Shown: positions 8,586 to 21,276, counted from the first letter of the stretch. The stretch is 57,339 nucleotides of DNA from an uncultured Bacteroidales bacterium (GCA_949289215.1 CASENC010000045.1:1-57339); one strand, 5' to 3'. The notes: a model not told the origin generated them from the sequence alone. A program made the numbers and translations.

Positions 8586-10973
8586 ATGAGAAAAAAAATC
8601 ATTATAACCATACTGGCTGCAATGGCCGTAATTGCCCAGGCTGTGGCTCAAGGCGCAATCGGCAGCATGAAAATTCACCCGGTATTCGGAAACCAAATAA
8701 CCCGAATCATCGATACCGGCTCTATGATATATTACCTTTCTGACAACACTTTATACAGTTACGACAAGGATAATGACGAAAGCGACAGCTATTCGCGCAG
8801 CAATCGCCTTAACGGCAGCCTGGTGCGGAACATATACTATAATTACGCCCGCAATTACCTTGCCGTGGCATACGAGGATGCCAATATCGATTTGCTCACC
8901 GACGACGGAGCCACAATCAACCTGCCCGACATTTACAATGCCGATATGCAAACCGAACGCACAATCAACGACATAACATTTGCCGACGGGCGTATGCTGG
9001 TCGCCACGAATTTCGGTATCGTGGTTTTCAACGACCGTCGTTATGAAGTGGAATTTTCGCGTATCCTAAACACATCGGTCAGCTCAGTGGCAGCCACAAC
9101 CGACTACTTGTGGATAAATGCCGACAACCTGTATTATTGCGACCTCGACACACCACCACAAACTCTTGCAGAAATGACTGCAACTTCACTACACGAAGAT
9201 GCCAAGTTGGTGCCCTGCAACGATGGCAATACTGTGATATTTGCCGGAGGATGGACCTACAGAGTGAGTATCGACAACAATCGACAATACAACATCGGAT
9301 TAATCAGGTCGGAGGGCATGACTCAAATCCAGCCTACGCCCAATGGATACATTGCCACAACCAGCAGCCATAACCGATTATTATACCTCAACAATCAAGG
9401 CTCCGTTACAGCAACATATACATTACCTGCCGAAACGGCACAACAAGCCATTTTCGCATCGATGGAAAACGAAGGGCAAGTGTGGGAATTAAGCACTGCC
9501 GGACTGCGCCACATTCAATTAGACCAATCAGGCGGGATCACCATATTGTCTGATTATTATCATCCCAATGCCTCATCGGTACGTATTCCTGTAAATCTCA
9601 CATTCAACAGCAGCACGGGTACACTGCTTGTTTCATGCAGCGGCCCCACACTCACGGCACAATATAACACACGCCCTGCAAGCATTAATATTCTTGAGAA
9701 CGGTACGTGGACAAATGTTCTTCCCGATGATATACCCGTCACCAACCCCGAATCAGGAGGGTTGTTGCGAAATTACAACATATACCACCCCATATTCAAT
9801 CCCGACAACTCAGGATACTTTTTCGGATCGCTTTACGAAGGTGCATACCAAGTAAGATGGCAAGACGGGGAGATTATAAAATACGACACGAGCAACAGCC
9901 CTATGGTGAAAGCCCCAGTATATGATACCCAAAATTGCGTAAACATCGCATTCATGCAATTCGATGCCTCGGGGAACTTATGGATGCTGCAGAGCGGAAG
10001 AAATGTACCGTCGCCATTAATTGTATTGCCACATGACAAAGTGCAAAATTCCTCGGTAACCGAATCAGACTGGATAGATGTGAACGTATCGGTTACCAAC
10101 ATAACTCACAACTCTTGTTTATACATAACTCGCAACGACATAAAAATAGTCACCGAAGACCAAAATAACGGTAATATGCATTTCATATACGATGACGGCA
10201 ATCCTGCATCATCGTCAATACAATCACGCACCTACAGGTCTGGACAAATCCCCGACCAAGACGGAGCCGGATTTGAATGGCAATACATTTATTGCTTTAC
10301 CGAGGATTTAAACGGGAATTTATGGCTTGGCACACAAAAGGGCCCTGTATATTTAAATCCCAAAAATATATTCAGTACAAACCTGTCGCTCACCAAGCCA
10401 CGCATTCCGCGAAACGACGGCACCAATTATGCCGACAATTTGCTTGAGGGCATCCCTGTATCGTCAATAGCCGTCGATGGTAGCAACCGCAAATGGATAG
10501 GTACCGTGGGCAACGGCTTGTACCTTGTGAACGAAGACGGCAGTGAGGTGCTACTGCACTACACCACCGACAACAGCCCGCTGCCAAGCAACACCATATA
10601 CTCGATATGCTGCGCCACCAATTCAAATTCGGTGTTTGCCGGTACCGATGCCGGATTGGTGGAAATATTTAGCGATGCATCGCAACCAAGTGCCGATTTC
10701 AACAATGTATATGCCTACCCCAATCCGGTAAGGCCTGAATACACCGGCACCATAGCCATAGTGGGACTGATGGACAACTCTCTTGTCAAAATCACCGACT
10801 CAACCGGCAATGTGGTGCGCTCTTTAAAGTCCCTTGGTGGTACTGCCACCTGGGACGGCTGCAATTCTGCCGGAAAGCGTGTTAAAACCGGCGTTTACTT
10901 CGTTTTGGTTTCTCAAAGCGACGGTTCAAGCAGCAGCGGCACGGTCGCCACAAAAATCCTGTTTGTCAATTAA
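8586..10973 (+). CDS. porZ: PorZ-like beta-propeller protein of the type IX secretion system
   Basis: 795 residues from the ATG at 8586, which gives a clean signal peptide (MRKKIIITILAAMAVIAQAVAQ); an ATG at 8538 would only add a 16-residue tail before it. The long middle is made of repeated propeller strands (VFGNQITRIIDTGSMIYYLSDN, NLWLGTQKGPVYLN, NRKWIGTVGNGLYLVN), as in two-component-regulator propellers. The C-terminus has the type A sorting domain: AYPNPVRPEY, then GVYFVLVSQS and KILFVN. PorZ is an outer-membrane surface accessory of the type IX system that works with PorU on cargo and anionic LPS. The assignment rests on domain layout; a generic sorted propeller protein is the alternative. 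Confidence 0.75.
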   Translation: MRKKIIITILAAMAVIAQAVAQGAIGSMKIHPVFGNQITRIIDTGSMIYYLSDNTLYSYDKDNDESDSYSRSNRLNGSLVRNIYYNYARNYLAVAYEDANIDLLTDDGATINLPDIYNADMQTERTINDITFADGRMLVATNFGIVVFNDRRYEVEFSRILNTSVSSVAATTDYLWINADNLYYCDLDTPPQTLAEMTATSLHEDAKLVPCNDGNTVIFAGGWTYRVSIDNNRQYNIGLIRSEGMTQIQPTPNGYIATTSSHNRLLYLNNQGSVTATYTLPAETAQQAIFASMENEGQVWELSTAGLRHIQLDQSGGITILSDYYHPNASSVRIPVNLTFNSSTGTLLVSCSGPTLTAQYNTRPASINILENGTWTNVLPDDIPVTNPESGGLLRNYNIYHPIFNPDNSGYFFGSLYEGAYQVRWQDGEIIKYDTSNSPMVKAPVYDTQNCVNIAFMQFDASGNLWMLQSGRNVPSPLIVLPHDKVQNSSVTESDWIDVNVSVTNITHNSCLYITRNDIKIVTEDQNNGNMHFIYDDGNPASSSIQSRTYRSGQIPDQDGAGFEWQYIYCFTEDLNGNLWLGTQKGPVYLNPKNIFSTNLSLTKPRIPRNDGTNYADNLLEGIPVSSIAVDGSNRKWIGTVGNGLYLVNEDGSEVLLHYTTDNSPLPSNTIYSICCATNSNSVFAGTDAGLVEIFSDASQPSADFNNVYAYPNPVRPEYTGTIAIVGLMDNSLVKITDSTGNVVRSLKSLGGTATWDGCNSAGKRVKTGVYFVLVSQSDGSSSSGTVATKILFVN

Positions 10974-10993
10974 CCCCACAGACAATGATATAA
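10969..10993 (+). repeat. left copy of an imperfect direct repeat flanking the restriction-modification island
   Basis: The 25 nt spanning the porZ stop match 15198-15222 at 21 of 25 positions; all four differences are transitions. It may be a duplicated insertion site, or chance similarity. Confidence 0.35.
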
Positions 10994-11008
10994 AAGAGAG
11001 TGGGTGTG

Positions 11009-11065
11009 TCAAATCAAATTGGGCGGCGTAACGACAGCCGATGAGGCTGGTCGCCACGCCGTCGG
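11009..11065 (+). repeat. half copy of a GTGTGTC...GGGCGGC palindromic element with nested hairpin
   Basis: GTGTGTCAAATCAAATTGGG begins near 11004 and matches the left arm of the palindrome at 50921-50985. It is followed by a nested stem-loop: ggcgt (11025-11029) with acgcc (11056-11060) around cgacagcc/ggctggtcg. The expected right arm is absent. It may act as the porZ terminator. Confidence 0.4.
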
Positions 11066-11111
11066 TAAGACTATGCACCAATGTATTCGACCTCTTTGAG
11101 TCCGTTTGGAC

Positions 11112-11209
11112 ATGGACATTCAGTAAACACCATACAATTAGCCAACTAATTCGCGACATTTTGTACATGAATTAGTTGGCTAATTGTATGGTGTTTACTG
11201 AATGTCCAT
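11112..11209. repeat. 41-bp perfect inverted repeat
   Basis: The arm 11112-11152 is the exact reverse complement of 11169-11209, around a 16-nt spacer. There is no coding potential. It lies between porZ and the promoter of the methyltransferase genes. It would form a very stable RNA or cruciform hairpin; its origin (mobile-element end, inversion site, giant terminator) is not known. Confidence 0.9.
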
Positions 11210-11294
11210 AATAATAGATATACAGACAATCATATATGTTATAGTAAAGATTAAGTAACAAAATAGAAACATTTGCTATTTAGTATTAAAATTA

Positions 11295-11325
11295 TTGCGT
11301 GTGCCAAATAAACGTGCTACATTTG
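11295..11325 (+). promoter_or_regulatory. promoter of the methyltransferase pair
   Basis: TTG at 11295-11297, 20 nt, TACATTTG at 11318-11325. This predicts a start near 11332 and a 26-nt leader before the ATG at 11358. Confidence 0.8.
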
Positions 11326-11357
11326 CAATGTAATTATCATATTATATTAAAACAACA

Positions 11358-12836
11358 ATGCAAAAATTTAAATCCATATCTTTTACAGATAAAAGAAACA
11401 ATAAATCAAAGGTTGTCCCTATTGCTTTTACTGAAAAGGAACAAAACCTATATACACTCGTTAATAAGTTGTCCAGTCAAGAGATAAGGAATATTATCGG
11501 TTATTCTGATTATTCTGAATTATGCGTTGCGGCTGAACAAGATAAAAGAAATGTTAGTCAATTTATAAAATTCTTATTAGATAAAGCTTTACAAAAAAAT
11601 GACGGAATAATTGCAGCATCGGATGTAACATTTAAAAGCAGTAAGACTATTCCATTTAACAGATGGTATCCATACATTGAAGGATATTCTCCTGATTTTG
11701 TTAAAACTATTATAAATAAATACATTCCCAATAAATGTATAATATATGAACCGTTTGCAGGAACAGGAACAACAATATTTGCTTCTGGTTCAATGGGATA
11801 CAGAACTTATTATTCAGAAATTAACCCTCTCTTACAGTTCCTTATAAAGACTAAGTTAAATGTTCTAAAAACCACCAATGATGAACGAGATATAGTATGT
11901 CACAATTTAATTACACTTATGGATGAGTTTTTGGGATTTAATCATATTATTAATAACGAGCTGGAGGAGAATTATAAGAGAGTGTTTAAGAGTAGCATTT
12001 ATTTTCCTGATGAGAATTATAATGAAATTTTAAAGGTTAAAACATTTATAGATTCAAAAGCAGAATCTTTAACAAGAGATATCTTTACAATTGCAATTTT
12101 AGCATGCTTAATACCATCGTCTTTCTTAAAAAAGCAAGGTGATCTACGATTTAAAACTAAAAAAGAATTAGAAAAAGGTATTCCTAAATTTTCTGACATA
12201 TTAAATGATAAAATAAATGAGATATATAATGATCTAAAATTTGAACTTGTAAACAATGTTGCATATAACCATACATTAATTCATTCAAATGCAAAATGTA
12301 TAGGTCAAGTATCTTGTGAAAAGATTGGTTGTGTATTAACTAGTCCACCATATCTAAATGGAACGAACTATATTAGAAATACGAAATTAGAACTTTGGTT
12401 CTTAGGATATTTACGTTCCGAAAAGGATTTACGAACATTCAGGGATGAAATCTTAACAAGTGGCATCAATGACGTTAAGGTATCAAATTTTATAGACGTT
12501 GACATTGAATCAAAAAGTATGCTTTTATCTAAAACAATAACATCCTTGAAAGAAACGGCTTATGATGTCAGGATTCCTCAAATGGCAAAATGTTATTTTT
12601 CTGAGATGTATCAAATATTTAATGGGGTACATCCTAAATTAGAGAATAACGCTCATTTACTAATAGATATCGGAGATTCTGTTTTTAATGGAGTACACAT
12701 AAGAACTGATGATATTCTTATTGAAATTTTAGAAAGTATTGGATACAAATTTGTTGAAAAAATAAAACTTCGAGAACGTCGATCGAGAGGAGGTCAAATA
12801 GTTACGCAGGTTTTAATAGTAATGATAAATGAATGA
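11358..12836 (+). CDS. DNA methyltransferase 1 of a restriction-modification system
   Basis: 492 residues. Motif X-like YPYIEGYSPDFVKTII (about 104-119) is followed by motif I (SAM binding) EPFAGTGTT at 131-139 and the catalytic motif IV TSPPY at 328-332. The order X-I-(about 190 residues)-IV with TSPPY is typical of amino-methyltransferases, more often N4-cytosine than N6-adenine. The region between motifs I and IV or the C-terminus should recognise the target. The N-terminal 100 residues match nothing I recognise. Base composition is far below the neighbouring genes (12 G+C of 60 at 12001-12060, against 34 of 60 at 7141-7200 in menD). It overlaps the second methyltransferase gene by 8 nt. 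Confidence 0.9.
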   Translation: MQKFKSISFTDKRNNKSKVVPIAFTEKEQNLYTLVNKLSSQEIRNIIGYSDYSELCVAAEQDKRNVSQFIKFLLDKALQKNDGIIAASDVTFKSSKTIPFNRWYPYIEGYSPDFVKTIINKYIPNKCIIYEPFAGTGTTIFASGSMGYRTYYSEINPLLQFLIKTKLNVLKTTNDERDIVCHNLITLMDEFLGFNHIINNELEENYKRVFKSSIYFPDENYNEILKVKTFIDSKAESLTRDIFTIAILACLIPSSFLKKQGDLRFKTKKELEKGIPKFSDILNDKINEIYNDLKFELVNNVAYNHTLIHSNAKCIGQVSCEKIGCVLTSPPYLNGTNYIRNTKLELWFLGYLRSEKDLRTFRDEILTSGINDVKVSNFIDVDIESKSMLLSKTITSLKETAYDVRIPQMAKCYFSEMYQIFNGVHPKLENNAHLLIDIGDSVFNGVHIRTDDILIEILESIGYKFVEKIKLRERRSRGGQIVTQVLIVMINE

Positions 12837-13977
12837 TAGTATGGTACGAAATAGCAACTGGAAAGATAAATGGACATATTTTAAAAATGAACTTCCACAT
12901 CAAACTGCTCCGTTTTCTAAAAAGAATTGGGGTAATATAAACCATTCATTATGTTCATATCAAGGAAAGCTGAAACCATCAATTGCATACTACTTAGTGA
13001 AAACATTTGTTCCGTCGAATGGGAGGTTATTTGATCCATTTGCTGGGGTTGGAACTATACCTTTTGAAGGTGCGTTAAATGGTGTTGAGTCCTTTGGTAT
13101 GGATATAAGCAATATGTGTTACTATATATCTCAGGCAAAAGTTGGTATGACAAATAAATCAAAAGCTATAGAGTATATTGAGAGATTAAATAATTACATA
13201 AAGACTAATATCAACAATATTGGAGACCTAATGAAATACTCCAGTTTTGGCCTAAATAAGAGTCTTCTTGATTATTATGAAATAAATACATTTAAAGAAA
13301 TCTTGTTAGCACGTTTATTCTTTTTACAGAATAAACCACAAAATGCAAGTGAGATGGTTGTTATTTCTTCCTTATTACACATTTTACATGGGAATAGGCC
13401 TTATGCTCTAAGTAGAAAATCTCATCCAATAACACCTTATGCTCCAACTGGAGATTTTATTTATAAGGATCTAATAAGTAAACTCAAGGAAAAGGTTAAT
13501 AAATATTTTTCACAGACCCTTCCGGGAACTTTTGTGCCTGGTAAAATATTTCTACAAGACTCAACATCCGTTTGGCCACAAGAAGTGGATAATTTGGATG
13601 CTATAATAACGTCTCCACCTTTTTATGATAGTACAAGATTTTATTCTGCTAATTGGATTCGCTTATGGTTTAGTGGCTGGGAACCTGATGATTTTAAGAT
13701 AATGCCTCAATTATATGTTGATGAAAGGCAGAAAAAAGATTTTGAAGTATATAATCCTATTTTTAATCAAGCGAAAGAACGTATTAAAAATGGAGGAGTA
13801 GTTGTTTTCCATCTTGGGAAGAGTAAGAAATGTAATATGGGAGAAATATTAAAAACATTGAGTAGAAGATGGTTTAATCATTCTGAGTTATTTGTTGAAA
13901 GTGTTGTTCATTGCAATAAATTTGGTATAAAAGATTTAGGTACTGTTACTGATCATCAGTATTTATTATTGTATTAG
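12829..13977 (+). CDS. DNA methyltransferase 2 of a restriction-modification system
   Basis: 382 residues. Motif X-like SYQGKLKPSIAYYLVKTF (43-60), motif I FDPFAGVGTIPFEG (68-81) and motif IV TSPPF (261-265) give the same order as methyltransferase 1, but the two proteins are clearly different in sequence and length. A pair of methyltransferases next to one nuclease usually means an asymmetric recognition site in which each enzyme modifies one strand. The base make-up is AT-rich like the rest of the island. The start at 12829 overlaps the previous gene; an internal ATG at 12841 is an alternative. Confidence 0.9.
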   Translation: MNDSMVRNSNWKDKWTYFKNELPHQTAPFSKKNWGNINHSLCSYQGKLKPSIAYYLVKTFVPSNGRLFDPFAGVGTIPFEGALNGVESFGMDISNMCYYISQAKVGMTNKSKAIEYIERLNNYIKTNINNIGDLMKYSSFGLNKSLLDYYEINTFKEILLARLFFLQNKPQNASEMVVISSLLHILHGNRPYALSRKSHPITPYAPTGDFIYKDLISKLKEKVNKYFSQTLPGTFVPGKIFLQDSTSVWPQEVDNLDAIITSPPFYDSTRFYSANWIRLWFSGWEPDDFKIMPQLYVDERQKKDFEVYNPIFNQAKERIKNGGVVVFHLGKSKKCNMGEILKTLSRRWFNHSELFVESVVHCNKFGIKDLGTVTDHQYLLLY

Positions 13978-14042
13978 AGGAAAAAATTTAAAACGTTGTA
14001 GTTTAGAGGGGTATTATACTAATGCGCAATTATGAATAAAAC

Positions 14043-14076
14043 GGTGGTGAGTCTTATATTGTGAAAACCCACCACC
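14043..14076. terminator. hairpin between convergent methyltransferase and endonuclease genes
   Basis: ggtggtg (14043-14049) pairs with caccacc (14070-14076), with a 20-nt AT-rich loop. It lies between the stop of methyltransferase 2 and the stop of the endonuclease and has no strong U tract. Confidence 0.4.
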
Positions 14077-14082
14077 TCGTAA

Positions 14083-15069
14083 TTACAGAATATCATTAAG
14101 AATTCTTTTATGTTCTTCATCCACCAAGTCGTTCAAATTATAGGTCTCTATTATACGTTTAATTTCTATAATTCGTTTAGATAGATCACTCGAATTCCTT
14201 ACGTTTAAGTATTTATCTATACCTTTATTTACATCAATATTAGTATTAATAATTGGAGTAGTACTTGCGATTAATTTAAGTGGTGCTCCTGTTATTCTAG
14301 ATAGCTCAACAAGCTCCTGATTAGTATAAAATTCACTTGGCCATCTATCTCTTTTATTACTATTAGCTTCGGATGATAGCAAAGCTGCATTTCTAACTGT
14401 AAGTGGATATAAGTATTTAGACGGTAGTATATGATCTATATGCCAAGAGCCAGTTTTGTTGATATCTAATGGTTTGCCGGTTTTAAAACATTTCCCCCCA
14501 AAGCGAGCAAATAAATCTTGAATGTTAATTGTTTCGTTTTGATCTGCAACAAATAAGTCAGCAATTCTTCTACGAATAGAACTTTCTCGTAACTGTTCTA
14601 CAGTACGCAAATCATTTAAGATTGAATTGATAGCACCTTTGCAGGCTCTACATTCCATTTGTTTTTCTAAAGGTCCCCAATCTTTATGCTTACTAAATGC
14701 ATGATTGGGTAAAATGCGGCCACACATATTACACCTTTTCCAATAAGCTTCTGGATTTTCTGTTGCTGTAACAAAAAATGCTTTCCAAAATCTTTGAGCT
14801 GTAACACTTTCTTTTTCGAGTAGTTCTGGCCTCCAGTTTGTTAATTTTGCAGGCAAATCAGAATTCTTACTATGCACATATCCGCATTCTTCACATTCCC
14901 ATGACTGTGTTTCTAATGCCTCCTCAGGAGTTAATAATTTATTTCCAATATGTACATAATTCAAATGATTACAATTTACACAAATATAAGCCGCCCAAGC
15001 ATCATGTACACTATTATCATATGGAATTCTATCAATTCCTGTTTCATTTATTTTATTACGTCTTGCCAT
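14083..15069 (-). CDS. HNH endonuclease of the restriction-modification system
   Basis: 328 residues from the ATG at 15069; a GTG at 15087 would add six residues, but it overlaps a -7-like TATTTTTG (15094-15087). Numbered from the GTG, two zinc-ribbon-like cysteine sets stand at 36/39 with 65/68 and 119/122 with 146/149. The HNH core is D218-H219 (WHIDHILPSKY), N233 and N242/N244 (RNAALLSSEANSNK). It should be the restriction nuclease matching the two methyltransferases, with which it converges. The assignment is inferred from the HNH fold plus position; the recognition site cannot be read from sequence. The gene is AT-rich like its partners. Confidence 0.85.
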   Translation of the reverse strand: MARRNKINETGIDRIPYDNSVHDAWAAYICVNCNHLNYVHIGNKLLTPEEALETQSWECEECGYVHSKNSDLPAKLTNWRPELLEKESVTAQRFWKAFFVTATENPEAYWKRCNMCGRILPNHAFSKHKDWGPLEKQMECRACKGAINSILNDLRTVEQLRESSIRRRIADLFVADQNETINIQDLFARFGGKCFKTGKPLDINKTGSWHIDHILPSKYLYPLTVRNAALLSSEANSNKRDRWPSEFYTNQELVELSRITGAPLKLIASTTPIINTNIDVNKGIDKYLNVRNSSDLSKRIIEIKRIIETYNLNDLVDEEHKRILNDIL

Positions 15070-15197
15070 CCAATTGAATTTTGCCACAAAAATAATAAAC
15101 TTACTAATAAAAATTACGACATTTCTATTTATACTCTTTTTATATTGCTTTGGTTTTATACGATTTAACTTTTATATGCACTATTAATTGAGGTTGC

Positions 15198-15222
15198 ATT
15201 AACTCCACGGGTAATGATATAA
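15198..15222 (+). repeat. right copy of the imperfect direct repeat flanking the island
   Basis: Matches 10969-10993 at 21 of 25 positions, ending in the shared AATGATATAA. It marks the point where base composition returns to that of the host. Confidence 0.35.
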
Positions 15223-15227
15223 CGAGC

Positions 15228-15265
15228 AGAGGCCGACACCGTTTTTTACAACTGTGCCGGCCTCT
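15228..15265 (-). terminator. terminator hairpin after the fumarase gene
   Basis: agaggccgacac (15228-15239) pairs with gtgccggcctct (15254-15265) with one G-U pair; the loop is 14 nt. It lies 26 nt beyond the fumarase stop. The U tract is poor on the minus strand. Confidence 0.55.
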
Positions 15266-15290
15266 ACTTTTAATTACTTTCTACACCTGC

Positions 15291-16931
15291 TTACTTGTTG
15301 CAGCCCTTTTGTTTTATTTGAGTGAAGAAGTCGTTACCCTTGTTGTCAACAAGAATAAATGCCGGGAAATCTTCAACCTCTATCTGCCAAATGGCTTCCA
15401 TGCCCAATTCGGGATATTCAAGGCACTTGATGCTCTTGATATTGTTTTGTGCAAGGATAGCTGCCGGGCCACCGATGCTGCCAAGGTAGAACCCGCCATG
15501 CTTCTTGCAGGCATCGGTTACAGCCTGGCTGCGGTTACCCTTTGCAAGCATCACCATGCTGCCGCCGTGGCTTTGGAACAAATCAACATACGGGTCCATA
15601 CGGCCTGCAGTTGTCGGGCCCATCGAGCCACAAGCCATTCCTGCCGGAGTCTTGGCCGGACCTGCATAATAAATTGGGTGGTCCTTAATGTATTGTGGAA
15701 GCTCTTCACCACGGTCAAGGCGTTCTTTGAGGCGGGCGTGTGCAATATCACGACCTACTATGATGGTTCCGTTAAGCGACAAACGTGTTGACACCGGATA
15801 CTTGTCGAGTTCCTTGAGAATTTCACTCATAGGCTGGTTAAGGTCGATGCGCACGGCATTGCCTTCACCCGCATTGCGCAATTCTTCGGGTATCAATTCA
15901 GTTGGGTTATCATCAAGTTTTTCAATCCAAATGCCATCCTTGTTGATTTTGCACTTGATGTTACGGTCGGCCGAGCAGCTCACTCCCATACCGACAGGGC
16001 AAGATGCGCCATGACGAGGCAGACGAACCACACGCACGTCGTGAGCAAAATACTTGCCGCCGAATTGTGCGCCAAGTCCTATCTTGTGAGCCTCTTCAAG
16101 CAAACGGGCTTCAAGTTCCACGTCACGGAACGCACGGCCATATTCGTTGCCGGTAGTGGGCAATGAATCATAATAATGAGTCGAAGCCAACTTCACGGTG
16201 AGCAAATTCTTTTCGGCCGAAGTACCGCCTATCACAAATGCGATATGGTAAGGCGGACAAGCAGCAGTGCCGAGTGTCTTCATTTTTTCAACGAGGAACG
16301 GTACAAGCGTATCGGGATTGAGCAATGCCTTAGTTTCCTGGAAGAGGTAAGTCTTATTGGCCGAACCTCCACCCTTGGTTACGCACAAGAAGCGGTATTC
16401 CATGCCCTCGGCAGCTTCAAGGTCAATTTGAGCCGGCAAGTTACAACGGGTATTAACCTCATCATACATATTAAGCGGAGCATTTTGCGAATAACGCAAG
16501 TTTTCTTGCGTATAAGTGTTGTAAACACCCAGCGACAGAGCTTCTTCATCGCAATAGCCGGTCCACACCTGCTGTCCCTTTTCACCATGAATAATGGCTG
16601 TACCGGTATCTTGGCACAATGGCAATTGCCCCTTGGCCGAAACTTCGGCATTACGCAAGAATGTGAGAGCCACATACTTGTCGTTCTCACTTGCTTCAGG
16701 GTCGTTAAGTATTTTTGCCACTTGCAAGTTATGGCTGCGGCGCAGCAGGAACGATACATCACGGAAGGCCTGTTGAGCCATTCGCGTGAGTCCTTCTTTT
16801 TCTACTTTCAAGATTGGGTGACCTTCAAATTCACCCACCGACACGAAATCTTTCGTAAGCAAGTAGTATTCGGTATCATCGGCCCCAAGAGGAAACATGG
16901 GCTGATACTTAAATTCCGGAGTTGTTGCCAT
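15291..16931 (-). CDS. fumA/fumB family: class I fumarate hydratase (iron-sulfur)
   Basis: 546 residues, the usual size of fused class I fumarases. The three likely [4Fe-4S] ligands are C106 (PLCQDTG), C225 (TAACPPYH) and C319 ([11 protein letters not shown]), matching C105/C224/C318 of the Escherichia coli enzyme. The alpha domain (1-about 350) has [10 protein letters not shown] and the beta domain has [12 protein letters not shown] and [11 protein letters not shown]. It interconverts fumarate and malate in the cytosol, here most likely in the reductive direction toward succinate, and is oxygen-sensitive. It is a single gene with a promoter at 16971-17003 and a terminator at 15228-15265. Confidence 0.96.
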   Translation of the reverse strand: MATTPEFKYQPMFPLGADDTEYYLLTKDFVSVGEFEGHPILKVEKEGLTRMAQQAFRDVSFLLRRSHNLQVAKILNDPEASENDKYVALTFLRNAEVSAKGQLPLCQDTGTAIIHGEKGQQVWTGYCDEEALSLGVYNTYTQENLRYSQNAPLNMYDEVNTRCNLPAQIDLEAAEGMEYRFLCVTKGGGSANKTYLFQETKALLNPDTLVPFLVEKMKTLGTAACPPYHIAFVIGGTSAEKNLLTVKLASTHYYDSLPTTGNEYGRAFRDVELEARLLEEAHKIGLGAQFGGKYFAHDVRVVRLPRHGASCPVGMGVSCSADRNIKCKINKDGIWIEKLDDNPTELIPEELRNAGEGNAVRIDLNQPMSEILKELDKYPVSTRLSLNGTIIVGRDIAHARLKERLDRGEELPQYIKDHPIYYAGPAKTPAGMACGSMGPTTAGRMDPYVDLFQSHGGSMVMLAKGNRSQAVTDACKKHGGFYLGSIGGPAAILAQNNIKSIKCLEYPELGMEAIWQIEVEDFPAFILVDNKGNDFFTQIKQKGCNK

Positions 16932-16970
16932 AGTAAGTTATTTATATTGTTTGGTTTATATAATATGTTG

Positions 16971-17003
16971 CAAAAATAATCAACTTTTATGATATTACGA
17001 AAC
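16971..17003 (-). promoter_or_regulatory. promoter of the fumarase gene
   Basis: On the minus strand TTTCG (17003-16999) is followed after 20 nt by TATTTTTG (16978-16971). The -33 part is imperfect. Confidence 0.5.
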
Positions 17004-17090
17004 AATGTATATCCCAAAACGTTTTCGGGCAACGTTTAATTCTTCCTAAATCTGCCGCTCCGGGTCGCATCCCCCGGGACTTTTTCGCAT

Positions 17091-17125
17091 AAAAAAAACA
17101 GGATTACCATTTTCTGATAATCCTG
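17091..17125 (-). terminator. intrinsic terminator after tRNA-fMet
   Basis: On the minus strand caggatta pairs with taatcctg (8 bp) around an 11-nt loop, followed by eight U. It begins 7 nt after the CCA end of the tRNA. Confidence 0.85.
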
Positions 17126-17132
17126 CTTTGCT

Positions 17133-17207
<75 letters not shown>

Positions 17208-17303
17208 GTATTGTGAGTGCAAAGATACAACAAATATTCCCGCTTGTCAAGCATTACGCTCTTATTTTTTGAGTTAAAAAATATTAATCACCATATTCCC
17301 AAT

Positions 17304-17870
17304 TCAATACAATTGTGATTCAAGCCAATACAATCGCTCGTAATAAGTATCGATAAGGCGACGCTGTGATTGAACAAGCTGAGATGATGTTATCGACGGA
17401 TTACGCCGCATATTGCGTTCATACATACGCAAACTGCGCTCGGCGTCGCGGATTTTATAACGCAATTGCCTTATTTCGTTCCTATAATAAGCCCTATCGG
17501 CTTCGCTCGGAGCATTGTCATAAGTTCCGGGATACACAGGAGACGGCGGATAATTGAAACCCGGCGATGAAGGCGCAGCCGACACCAGTACATACTGGTA
17601 TGTACTGCCACCCACGCTCAACAACATCGAGGTGAGATCGGAGGTGAACAATGCACTTATGCCATTGCCAATATAATACATATAACACGACAAAAAGCCT
17701 TGAGGATAAAGCATGATGGCAGAAGAAGCGCCATCAATGTCAACCATAACGCCTCCCGAAACCACAGTGACTTCAACTTCAGGCGCACCTTGGCACTGAT
17801 AACGCAATTGCGCCTTTGTGGCAATAAATGCCACCATCAAAAGCAATATGGCAATAAGAAACCTTTTCAT
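17304..17870 (-). CDS. hypothetical secreted protein with C-terminal coiled coil
   Basis: 188 residues. A signal peptide (MKRFLIAILLLMVAFIATKAQ) is followed by a short beta-rich part (about 25-95), a Pro-rich linker (SSPGFNYPPSPVYPGTYDN, about 100-120) and a charged helix (about 122-188, RNEIRQLRYKIRDAERSLRMYERNM) likely to be a coiled coil. No family is recognised. It is probably periplasmic or surface-bound. It stands alone between the tRNA and the beta-galactosidase gene. Confidence 0.75.
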   Translation of the reverse strand: MKRFLIAILLLMVAFIATKAQLRYQCQGAPEVEVTVVSGGVMVDIDGASSAIMLYPQGFLSCYMYYIGNGISALFTSDLTSMLLSVGGSTYQYVLVSAAPSSPGFNYPPSPVYPGTYDNAPSEADRAYYRNEIRQLRYKIRDAERSLRMYERNMRRNPSITSSQLVQSQRRLIDTYYERLYWLESQLY

Positions 17871-18060
17871 AATACTGCGTTTTAAGGAACAACATCAAAA
17901 AAACTTAATCATATATACCCTGAATTTGCCATGGTCACCGCAATTGGCGGGGGTGAACGCTTTCAGGTCACACAAGATGCCGAAGGCATAAGCACTGTTT
18001 CACAAAAACAAATATAGCGAAAATCAGACGCAAATCAAAATCCGGCTCCCTAAAAACGCT

Positions 18061-18102
18061 TAAAAAAGCAGGTGGACTACCCGACGGGGAAATCCACCTG
18101 CT
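18061..18102 (-). terminator. terminator after the beta-galactosidase gene
   Basis: On the minus strand agcaggtgga pairs with tccacctgct (10 bp perfect), loop about 16 nt, followed by TTTTTTA. It starts 14 nt past the stop codon. Confidence 0.85.
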
Positions 18103-18115
18103 CCAAGAAGTTTTT

Positions 18116-21226
<3,111 letters not shown>

Positions 21227-21244
21227 TTATACGTTAAGCAACCG

Positions 21245-21276
21245 TAAAGATAGCACAAGACGTGCGCATAACAAAA
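21245..21276 (-). promoter_or_regulatory. promoter of the beta-galactosidase gene
   Basis: Minus strand TTTTG (21276-21272), 19 nt, TATCTTTA (21252-21245), with the last base of the -7 box off consensus. It lies between porU and lacZ, 34 nt before the ATG. Confidence 0.65.
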
